Positions 24,741 through 35,590 of a stretch of 64,000 nt of DNA are shown here, piece after piece. Source of the DNA: Blasia pusilla (lineage: Eukaryota; Marchantiophyta; Marchantiopsida; Blasiales); contig CM114274.1 of assembly GCA_050084515.1 (NCBI GenBank), positions 8,556,001 to 8,620,000 of the forward strand, written 5' to 3'. Position 1 is the stretch's first letter, and the number at the start of each line of letters is the position of its first letter. The translations under genes were made by a program, and so were the position numbers. A model generated the notes under the pieces. That model was not told where the DNA came from. It saw only the letters and a list, made by a program, of their open reading frames with translations, and ran no database searches.

Positions 24741-25988
24741 CTCAAACGGTGTTGTGTTGAGAGTTTTTCTTTAAGAAAGGGCTAAACTTGTAGTTGGGGA
24801 AACTTTGATGCAAGATGAATTTTCTAAAAAGTTAGTCTTTTTAGTATAGAATTACTATATATACTCTCCATTATCTCAGGATAGGAATAGGAATGATAGT
24901 ACCAAGACGATCACTTCTTCATAACCTCTAATCCCAAATTTCTTAACTATAAAGTCCCTGTAAACTACTTTACGCTTATACATAAGAAAAATGACACAAC
25001 TAATGTTAAAACTTATTCGAGCAAACCTATTAACATCCATGGATTGCTATATAATGATATACAAAGTATAATCTCATGTCCTTTCATACGTGAAAATAGG
25101 CAATATTCTTGGAGTTGGAGATTGCTTGACTTGATTTATGAATGCCTTCCCAAAATGATAGACTAGATAGCGAGTAAACCAATATATATCTACAACGAGA
25201 ACCTTTACGGGGTGTGGCTTAAGAAAAGTATAATTGGGTACGACTCGTATTCCACCCCTATCCACAATTCATGGACATATTTTATTCTCCTCAAGAATGG
25301 ATTTTGGCGAAGTTGCTCTTCCAAGATGGATAATCCACTCTCATTGGAAAAATAACAAGTCATAACCATCCACTATCCCTATTATAACAAAACTCCTAAG
25401 ATGAAAAATCTCTCCAAATCACCATCTCTACATATATCTAGAAAATTTCCGATGAATAGACCTTTGTCAAGCTACTTTCCTAAGAGGGATAATACATTCT
25501 AATTGGAAGAGCAAACAAACCCAATGTCATCTACTCAAGAGTGACACGAGAAACTCAAGAAATGAAGTAGAAAGTGATTAACCCTTGAATGTCCCCCTTC
25601 TTTATATACTCACAAAAGATCCACAATAATATAAAATAAGACTAATCTTATCTTTTGTCACATGGCTTCCTCTCAAGTCTTAGCGAATCCCATTTTGACA
25701 TGAATATATTACATGTTATCTTCTCCAAAATATCCTCATCAACTCTCTTCATATCCTCCAAATTACCCCAAATACCCTAGCCACCAACCAAAACTAATTT
25801 AACTCTATTTTCAATTATACACCAAACTACTATTTTACTTTTATAATCCCATATCTCATTTATTAACTTTTTTTCCTAAATTTGGGCCCGCACAAATGAG
25901 GCACCATAAAGAGGTTTAAACATTACAATTATTTTGTCCTAAACTAATATGCTTAATATTGATAAAACTCTCTCTTACATATGATAAG
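24740..25988. repeat. Right arm of a 3.4-kb inverted repeat
   Basis: Reverse-complementary partner of 22,590-23,850. Its inner half (24,745-25,225) is also found in direct orientation at 33,830-34,375, next to a hAT transposase relic, which hints that the repeat family belongs to hAT elements. Confidence 0.8.
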
Positions 25989-26399
25989 AGAGGAGTTTAC
26001 ATATTTGATGATTTTATTATACGACAACGAAGAGTCAATGGATAACTACGGCAAGTTTTCCGCTAGGTTTGCGACAAAGATCGAGGTTTGCACGATCCAA
26101 TATGATCCATACCTATCTTCAATCAAACCATTTGCAAATGATGAGCAATAGATTGGAGAGGCTAACTCCTTCACGACAAGTAAGAATTTTGGAGGGATGA
26201 CTGACTTAAGGGCAGTTGCATCATTTAGTCGAGTTCTTTTGAGATTCAACCCAATAGTCGAGTTTTCTGGAGAGCTTAAAAGCAACTACCATGGTGTGCG
26301 GATGGAGAAGTTGTAGAGAAACCACAACTTCCATTGACAAGTTCGATAAAGTTTACGGGAACGTTTATGTTCACACGCTTGTGACGATTGATTAACATC

Positions 26400-27480
26400 A
26401 CTTAAAGAGTGATTGAGACCTAAGCTATCCAAGCATGATACATAGCACTTGAGCGTGACCTACCGAGAAGCACAAGAGATACGACCTTGGTCTATCACAC
26501 CTCATCCACTTTAAGGGATGTGTTTGAGTTTGCACAACGTATTGAATGCAACATGGCAAAGTAGAGCATCATGGCCTTATTGCACATGGAGAAACAAGGG
26601 AGCTTGACCCACAGACACGAAAAACCAAGACGTCGACCGAACTTCCTCAATCATTCACATTGTCTAAGGGGATAATTAAGGACTACCTCGATGGATCATT
26701 ATTAGAATTTCTGGAGGTTAGATGGAATAAGTGATAGGCATAACAAGTATGGCCAGACCTATTGTTCATGCTCATCAGAAGCCCACGTCGAGTTTAATTA
26801 TTTCGCACAAAAAAGTGGGTGGTGAAAAAATTGCACTAAGCCCATTATTTTGAGTTTCCTATGTTGTGGAATTGAGAGGTACGACCGTCGAGGTGCTTTG
26901 GTCGCCCGCCATATTATGCAAGCATGAAGGTGATATTTTTGCCTCATTGTCTGAGGTCATAGTAGAGAATTTGGTGGACCTATCCTTAGAGCTTGTGCTT
27001 GGGACGTCCATCACTAATTCTTGGCAAGAGGCGGTTGCGAGACAAATAGAGTTTCTAGTTAGACTCGCTATATAGCGTACGTAATGGTTTCACCTAGAAT
27101 GGTATTGTTGGACAACCAAGGTGAAATATTCCACTTGGTTAGTTCTATAGATAGAGCTTATTATCCCCAATGTGTCTTGTTGGATTCAAGAGCACAACCT
27201 TTCATGTTGGGAAAAACAACTTTTAGGGGTTTAGGTCGAACATAGGTTGACATAGAGTGATGTCACTGATATCCATTCCGCATTCAGATGTCATTGGGAA
27301 TACAACCCAATTCATTACCCTCTAAGAGATTACGGTGAGACTTAGGCCATAACATCCAACCAATGAGTCTGTGCATGGTGCGGGCTTAGGTGATAATGAT
27401 TGATGTCTTAGTTGTTGGAGCAAAGATTATACCCAATAGAATTTTCCTAGATTATTGGGAGGAATTAACCTCTTATAGAC
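26400..27480 (+). pseudogene. Retroelement gag/protease-like relic, copy 1
   Basis: Broken frames carry a protease-like block around 27,110-27,250: LLDSRAQPFMLGKTTFRGLG, which resembles the LLDSGA-type active site of retroviral-type aspartic proteases. Upstream, a frame at 26,866-27,075 (SLSEVIVENLVDLSLELVLG) matches the second copy at 45,960-46,070. Stops interrupt the whole stretch. I cannot name the element; the identification as protease is an inference from one motif. Confidence 0.45.
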
Positions 27481-28680
27481 TTTGTGATGGATGTATAAGC
27501 TCGTTGCTAGCTGGTTTGCTTTACTAGTGGTATGATTAAGCGCCAACAAGGAGGGATGGCGACCTCAGTTGCATTCAACAACGCCTTCACTTGGTCATGA
27601 GATTTTCTAAAGACAAGGTTGCATGCGGATAACTTTAGTGTCTATATCAACGAATTTATATCCATTTCGAGGACGGACATGTATGTGTGGGCACAGATGC
27701 CAGCTCCATGTGCTTGGCTACCCACGGACCCATACCCAGCCCGTGCCACTCAAGCATTATGCCCTTGATCGGGCAACCTGCATTTTTTCCACTGCTAGAT
27801 TTAAAGTCCGGGTTGGGCCTACATCACGGACCAAATGGGCCCGCATACTAGTGGGCCCCCATTTTTTGCGTCGAGTGTACCTCAAGCCCACAAGAGGCTC
27901 ATTGGAGGCCCAAATCCAACCTTCGCCTAGCTTGCGTCCAAACGCCTGATCCTAATATGCCATATGTCACATTGAGACTCGTCCTCCAAACCCACACTCG
28001 GCCCACAATCCCGATGATGACTTGTGGGGTGTGTGATTGGTGGAAGATAAGTTCAAACTTGCCTCTCCCCTCCTCCACTTCTAAAATGGGTTTGTTACAA
28101 AAACCCATAAGCTTTGGGCCCACAAGTGGGGTTCGGAACGCTTACATGTGAATGATAAGGGGCTAATTATCTCATAATTTTCTTCGTTTTTCTTGTTTTT
28201 ACTCTTTTTCTTTGAGAGATTTTTGGATTAGGCTCCAAATTTCAAAGGTACCTTGAGAGCTAAAGGCCTTCAAACTTAATATTTCCTTTTGGGATAGTTA
28301 GATTTTGTTTGTAACCAATGTGGATATTTGCCCTCTTTGTTGTATTGTAAACAAACTCTGATTGATTCCATATTAGGTAAGAGGTTGTGGATGTGGAATT
28401 CTCCAATGTCATTAAACTTTTTTGGTGATTTTGAGAATTCCGGTTCACAATCTTGAGTTTAGATTTGTTTCATTGGCTTTCCTTAGCACATCAAGGATGT
28501 GGAGGTGGTCAAGGAAACTTATATGAGCGTGCATATATTCGTGTTGATTGATAAACCTTGAACCCTATATCCCCCGTTCAACCATTCATGCTTGTGTATA
28601 TTGACGAAGCCATTCTTATCTTTTTGGTATTTCCTAATCTCCACCTTTAAATTTCTCTCGTTGGTTTTGAAGGAATATTC
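27480..28680. other. Intergenic stretch with a GC-rich patch
   Basis: No gene seen. At about 27,650-27,960 the sequence is richer in G+C, with words such as GGGCCC, CCCGCA and GGACGGACATG that recur at 44.7-45.3 kb and 57.3-57.6 kb. A 108-codon frame over this patch is a by-product of its composition. Confidence 0.45.
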
Positions 28681-31600
28681 CTATCTTCATCCTTCGAGCT
28701 ATATGTTTAATGGAGCCAAGTCATTGCGAGCAAGAGATAAATGAATGGATTCCAATGATTATGTCAAGAGGCAAATAGTCAATTCCAAGAATGACTTTAA
28801 CATGGTCGTAAGAAAGGCATGGCTATACTAGTTTTCCACCTCACAATTGAGAGGAGGAGATCCTACACTTCGAGGGATATGGATGGTTTCCATAACTACA
28901 CCTTAGACTTGCAAATATTTTTCAAGAGAGTTTGAAAGGCATGGAACTGGGAAGTGGATGCCAAAGAGGCCAAGAGGTTGAGTGCATTTTGTGTCCAACA
29001 AGGTGTTCACTTAAATAGAGTGTATGTAACTCCTAAGACATACAAGAAGAAGAAGCTTATCGTTGTAAAGACAACTCCACTAGAAAGATTTAGTGCATAG
29101 TTATCAAAACTTCAATGTCTTTTTAAGGGACGTAATACTCTTATAGGAAAGATATCGTAGTTCCACGTGGACATATGTGGATTTTTTACTAGGATGTAGT
29201 AGTAGGACATGATCCTGAGGAGACTTTGCGATCGAGTTTACACGAAACAGTGTATAATTGTAAAATAAACCAAACCCTTGGATTTAGTGAAAATATTTAC
29301 TTTTACATGAAGGTGTTTAAGGAAGCATCTCGGTTGTATGTAACACAATCAATGACGTGCGAGGAGATTTTTGCGACTATTTCACATGGGGGTTGTTCCC
29401 GTGGTGGTGAGGTTGGTCTAGGATCCACCGCATAACATCTTTTCATATTGTAATGGTGGGAAAATTGATAATGGATTGGTCATATGTATATTTTTCACAA
29501 TAAATGTAAGACATGATTGAAAAGGTGAATGTGTGAATTTGAATGATTGTAAATGATCACGGATGTATTGTGTGTCATGGTGTCACTAGTATTGAAATAT
29601 TTTGGTAATGACCTTTTCCTTTTGGATTTTGGTAGAAGAAAAGATGGATTTAATACCTTATGAAGAATGTAGTCCTCACAACGCAAAGGGTGACAAAAGA
29701 GGAGAAGAACCCCATGATTCACCGAAATAGCCAACGCGCGCAAAGGTTAATTAGAAGGCAATATCACTTTTTGTCATCGAAGATGACTTGAAGATGCACT
29801 TGGATAGCATCGTGGACCCAGATATTTTGAAAGGAGAGCTCAAGAAGTTGCGGCTCAAGTGGCCGCAATGTGCGATTGGAAAGTTTACAAGGGAAGTGGA
29901 AGAAGACGAGTTGAAGAAGGATTGGGCCTTGTTTAGTGACCTTCCAAGTTATGAAGACCTCCCGACACAGAAGAGGAAGTTAGTGAGCAAGGTATTTGTC
30001 AATATCAAAGTCGTAAAGTTGATGAAGGACATGGAGGTTGATTATGGAAATGTGGAGGACGGACCAAGAGGACAAGACGGTTTAAAACGACCAAGAGTTC
30101 ATAGTTTGCCAAACTTTGGAAGTATGGGCCTATACCCACCAGATCAACATCAACCTTCACTTTCTCGGTCGAACGGAGGAGAGAGCAAGGAGTGGCTCTA
30201 CTATGACGAGCGCCATAAGGCCAACACCATCAAGGTGGATTGTCAAGAAGCCTTGGAGGCATACTATCTTCTTTGGATGGAAAAATTCAAATAGCAGATC
30301 CTAACAGTGCCAACTATGCTTCTTTGATGTTGGTCCCAACACCTCTTAATCCGAGTAGACTAGAGTAAGATCAGCTTGATTGAATGAAGGCAATCGATGT
30401 AGTTGAAGGAGAGGTCCTAACGCTAAACAAGTGGCCTCAATGCATGATCTGCTTCAACCCTAGTGGCGTAGAAGGTTTCTATGTGATTGGTAGATGTAAC
30501 CCTTGTTATTGGCATCCATATTGTCTTCAAAAGGACATGTTACTATCGCACAAGTGTCCAAACTGTATACAACCTTCGTAAGGACGAATGTATCTAATTT
30601 TTAGCATATCTTTTTGTCCGCCTGATAGTAATGCACCACTTACATATTGCAAGCGAACCCAAGAGAGAAACAAATAAATTTCACTTTCAATTTGGGACAT
30701 CCTAGCCCCCGGTCCAATTACAACCCTAAAGTGAACATAGATGGAGTGGTTCACGGAGAAATCCCACGTCAACAAAAGATTCATCGGGCTATACAATCGT
30801 AGGTGATACTCTTCATTGATATGTACGATTGAGGAGAGTTCTTTACAAAATTTACATGGATCTCCGAAATCAAAAGGCGGAAAACTTATTCCTTATACAT
30901 GGATTGAATCCACAAGAAGTCTATGTTGCCCTCAACATAACTTGACAACTTATCCTAAAATATTATCGAAATCCATATATGGATGATCTTGTCTATCGTA
31001 AATTCCAATTGATCTTGCCAGCTTCCCTTTGGCAAGATATTCCTCAAATGATGGGAGGGGGATATCCAAGAACATACCATTATCCTCATCGAATGTAGCA
31101 GAAACTCTTTGGATTCTTCGAGGGAGATTGGGAGATGTTGCCTATTTATTTTCCTCCAATCTTGCAATTTATGTTTTTACTCTTATATTTAAATTGAATG
31201 AATTTTCTTCCAAAAATGATTGTTGGATTCTCAACATCCATTTCTCTAATCACCATAATATGATCGGCCCACTTGTACGAGGAAAAGCCTAGATTGATGG
31301 TTCCGACTTAGACATCGAATGAGTCATAGTAATATGACGTAGGTGGTTTATGGATTAGCGTTACTAGGATTATGTAACCCAGTATTGCATCAGGGTGCGG
31401 CCCAACACTTTTCTATTAATATAAATGAGGAAAAATAGGTTAAAAACCCTAGTTTCCCGAGTAGTGAAATATTCGGGAGCCACAACGGTAGGGCATTCTC
31501 GTATGTTGAGTTATCTCCATGTTCAAGTTCCATCAAAGCTCTTGCGTGAGCGCACGGACGGACAAGCCCACTTTGTAGCTTCAAATTTGTAAAAAATTCA

Positions 31601-31860
31601 GTGATTTGGTCACTTTATGTTTTCTCACAAAGATCACGTCTATCTTTTTCAAAGTGCTTTTACATAGTTAACAAAAAAACACAGATGATGACGAAGCCAA
31701 TTTTGTGTTGGAGAGGACTAGTCCACGTAGAGAGGGAATGCGCGTGACTAGAGCTAGGAGAAAACTTAAAGAAATGGAGAGACGTATGAACCAGTGTTAC
31801 ATATATCTGATGATGAATCAGATTAGATCGAATGAGTTTGTGTCTATATCTTTGTAATGT
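28680..31860 (+). pseudogene. Decayed unrecognised gene or element with RING-like cluster
   Basis: Several frames in the same orientation follow each other. The longest is 29,788-30,294 (168 aa, charged, Lys/Glu-rich, no known domain). The next, 30,384-30,581 (65 aa), ends in a compact zinc-binding pattern: CMIC, then GRCNPCYWHPYCLQ, then HKCPNC, which resembles a RING or RING-like finger. Around 30,900-31,110 a broken frame (VALNIT, then WQDIPQMMGGGYPRTYHY) follows, and at 31,680-31,850 a basic tail (SPRREGMRVTRARRKLKEME). Stops separate the pieces, so it is a pseudogene, a transposon ORF, or a gene with introns that I cannot resolve. No function is claimed. Confidence 0.35.
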
Positions 31861-33180
31861 ACCACCCATTTTTTGTAAAGGATGTAGAAATTTTTTTCTT
31901 GAAAATGGCTTATTTATAAAATCTTATGGAAAAATCTCACATCCCTTGAGGAAAGTTGAATGCATGTTTTTGCATAGAGTTCTATGAATAGTGAATTGGG
32001 GTTGGGAGATTAAGAGTTCAATTGCTTTCAAAATAGATTTCCTAGCTTGGTCCTTCATTAATTCCTACTATTATGGGTGTTTGCTAACTAAGAAGACTTG
32101 TGAATATGAGCAAGTTATGAAAGTTGTCCATGAAGTGAATTCATGAAAACGTCTCAAAGTTTTCTCTAGGGTTATCTTTGGATAAGGTGGAAAGTAAGAC
32201 GATGGAAAGGTTTGTTGGATGAAAAATAATAATTATTGTATTTACTGTATGATTTTTTTATTTGTTATAATATTTTCCTTTTTCTTAATGAGAAGATACG
32301 ATTCATTATTTTTAAAAAATAGTATTATCCATGAAGTCTATTTTGAAAAAAATCCCCATAGGCCTATATATATTAAATTGAAAAGTAGCATGAGGGGAAA
32401 ATTTTAATCATTACAATCTTATAAATGATTTGATCTTTTTATATTTAAAAAAAATGTATTTCATATTTTGGGAATCTATATTATAACAAGCAATCCTATA
32501 TGTCAAATTAGACAAAATAACAATATAGTAAGACAAAATAGCAAAATGATTGAATTTTTAACTCAACTCACATTATATGGGTAGAGAAAATGAAATTGAA
32601 ACACAAATGAAAACACTTTATTCGATAATTATTATTTACTAATTTGTTACTTTATATTAGAACGATAAGAGTAGTGGGATAATAAGATAAAACAGCAAAA
32701 TTTTATAACTTTTGCCTTGAATTCATATAAGATAGGGAAGCGGAAATTAATTCTAAGGGCGAAGGGGTAGATATTGTTAAAATTTTATGGAAGGTGGAGT
32801 TATTCCAGGGAGTGGAATGGAATTATTTAGAAGAATGGAATGTTATTTCTTGTCTAAGATTTAAGAAAATGGAAATTCTATTTTGAAATGAAAATCAGGA
32901 TGATTTTTTTTTAAATCCAATTAGTTCACATTTAACATTTTGGAAAAGGAAAATGATTTTGAATGGAAAAGGGAAATTATCTGATCAATTAAAGTTAATT
33001 AATACTTTAGGAAGTAGATGTTATTTTAGTGGGAAGAGTGTAAGGGAAGAATACGTATTTTATAAATTTGTATGATCAAGTGAAATTATTTAGGGGACTT
33101 GGATGTTATTTAAGCTATAATTGAATAGTATAATTATACAAAAAATAAAATTTTAAAAAACTATTATATATTATATTATA
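31861..33180. other. Very AT-rich stretch, no gene
   Basis: Strongly AT-rich with homopolymer runs. No frame with a recognisable product on either strand. Confidence 0.6.
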
Positions 33181-33765
33181 TTGGTTTATTACCATCAAAC
33201 TCTCTTAATAGAATAAGATTTGGCAAAGCCGCATCACATAATTCTTCACCTTCAATCAAAAAATTATGATTTGCCACGATAGTCTTAATCTCTCGTGCCT
33301 TCTCCCTTTACCTTGCATCCCTTCGACTGAAATACTCCCTAAAAGACTTTGTGGCAACCATGGCATGGAACGCCTCCCTTAATTCTAAGATACGTCCCAA
33401 CATTATCAAGTTTGTAGCAAAGCGTGTGTTTGTAGAAAGCAACAATCGTCTTTTCACTAGAGTGGTTTCCATGAATTTCACCATCATCCAAGTTCTAGTC
33501 TTCACAAATACTACTCTCTTATGAGTTGTGCAAAAATCCTATCTACCCAAGGCCACTAACCCCATTTTTGATATACTAGACCAAGAGAATGTGATACACA
33601 TCTATCCCAAAGAATACGAGGAAACTTTGCTTCAATAAGTTTCCATTCTGCTCGTTCATTGCTAGTATTATCTCTCACAAGTTGCAATAAAAATTATCCA
33701 ATATGCCATCCACCTTTTCCTTTGCCTTCTCCATATATTTCTCAATTATATTGGTGTGTAACGAA
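33180..33765 (-). pseudogene. hAT-family transposase relic
   Basis: Read on the minus strand, broken frames show the middle part of plant hAT transposases: a DNTSNERA-type segment and WDRCVSHSLGLVYQKWG (about 33,540-33,680), then TNTRFATNLIMLGRILELRE (33,370-33,430) inside a 65-codon frame. The order fits the DUF659-type block followed by the 'TRFAT' block. The N-terminal zinc finger and C-terminal dimerisation domain are not seen, so this is a fragment. Confidence 0.75.
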
Positions 33766-33829
33766 TTACACGAGTAACCCTTCACTTTTGTTGTTGCCAA
33801 CATTGCTTGCTTGAAAGCATATTACTGTT

Positions 33830-34375
33830 GTTGTGTTGAGAGTTTTTTTTAGTAAGGGCGGACCTTTGTAGCTGCGGCAAACGTGGTTGATGTAAGATTA
33901 ACTCTATAGAAAGTTCCCCTTTTATAATACATAATAATCAAATAAACCCTCCATTATCTCACGACAAGAATCTCGAATGGTAGTGCCGAGGGGTTCACTT
34001 CTTCATAACATTAAACCCAAAAATTCCCAACTTTAAAGTCATTGCAAACTATTTTACGCTCATACACAAGAAAAATAACACAACTATTGTTAAATCCTAT
34101 CGGATCAAGCCTATTAATATCCATAGATCACTATATAAAGACATACAGAGTACAATCCCATGTCCTTCGATACGTGACAATAGGAAGAATGAACGGAGTT
34201 GGAGATTGCATGACCTGGTTCATAAATGCCTCCCCAAAGTGGTAAACTAGATACAGAGTAACTTGGAATTCCGATTACAAAAAGTGAATGATACCACCGC
34301 ACTCGAGGCCTATGGTCGAGGTATCCCATGAACCAAAGGCGTTAGGCTACTCACCGAATATGAGGGGTGCGGCTT
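33830..34375. repeat. Third copy of the inverted-repeat arm
   Basis: Direct-orientation match to 24,745-25,225, starting at GTTGTTGTGTTGAGAGTTTT and running through ACTTCTTCATAAC, TTTTACGCTCATACACAAGAA and CATGTCCTTCGATACGTGA. It directly follows the hAT relic. No partner arm was found nearby. Confidence 0.75.
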
Positions 34376-35590
34376 TCCATCCGCCAATCTTCGTACAATT
34401 GGCAAGCCGACCTTTCCTATCCATACAAGCATTTCCAACTAAGGATGTGGACCGATCGTGTCGTGCGCCTACTCTCCTTGAACGTTAATCTTGTTTATTG
34501 CAGAAGCGTACGTTCAGTAGGTCACGCTCTCAACGTTGATCTGCATCCAAACACGCACTTTGGTTGGTCGGGTCTTGGATCAATCAGTGGGGTTACTTTC
34601 CGAGTTCTTGTCTCGGACTCTCATCAAGCTCAACCTCCTAGTTTCGCGGTTTACAACACGGGCAAATCTCGAAAGACTTGGGACAGACTTTCTGGTTGGT
34701 TCAGGAACCTGAAACGACGTTTCGCGCCTAGCGGTTCCAAGTGTCCGATGGACATCCAATTAGTTCCTCACCAAGACTCGCACGAAGTGAATCTCGGGTT
34801 GGAATCCAAGTGTGGCGTACAAAGTCCACTCCCTTGGATCAGGTTTGGGTTTCGGGTTTCCGCGCCAAACTCTTGTTCCATCCCGTGCCTCTGAAACGCC
34901 GTTTGGCGCCCAAAGTGGGGTTTTGTTTCCCGAGACATCTCGGAGAAGGTCCTCCCTTACTAGTACTTATGGGGATCTCCGGGGGCTCCCTACATTTAGG
35001 GAAAGACACCCGGGCCTCTCCAATTGGCCCTCAACCCGATTGCTATCTCAATCGTTTTCGGCCAATATCTCAGCCTGTACTTATACATTTGCTAAGATCT
35101 TTGGTGCGTTGGAAGCGTCTCAAGATCAGCTTTCCAACGCGCCCTTACTTGTCCCAAACGCATCTTGGAGCTCAACGTTATGGTCCTAAACACAGTCAGA
35201 TTCTCCCAAACCCTAGTCGTGTTTCAAACTAGTTCTCACCTCTTTGGCAACCAACCTCCCAAGACTCAACTCATCTCAATTCTTGGCTCGCGTTTGGTCT
35301 AGGTTTCTTGGTCGCGACCACTAACGCATGAAACGCACAACTCTGTTCCGCGTTTCGTCTTTTAGACTTTTCCAAGAGACTTTTCCAAACGCCTCTCAAA
35401 AGCGCAAACCTCGCAGTGTGAGTACCTTTGAGTTATGATGTTTCGCTTGGCGCCTATTTGGTGTTGTTTGGTTATGAGGGTCACGACACTGTGGACCGAT
35501 CGCCTTGTTCCACTGCTTTCTCCTCATCACCAAGGGCCTGAGCTACTCCCTCTCAAACTCATATCGAAACTCTAACGCCTAAATTATTTC
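34376..35590. other. GC-richer stretch beside the copia element
   Basis: Balanced composition with many CG and AACG words, for example the related segments TGAAACGACGTTTCGCGCC (about 34,710) and TGAAACGCCGTTTGGCGCC (about 34,890). It contains frames of 125-175 codons without recognisable domains. By position it could be the 3' long terminal repeat or 3' untranslated part of the minus-strand copia element, but I found no matching repeat at the element's other end. Confidence 0.35.

Noticed and set aside
34367-35232. Frames of 125-175 codons beside the copia element
   Set aside because: No domain, several overlapping frames open at once, and the composition explains their length.
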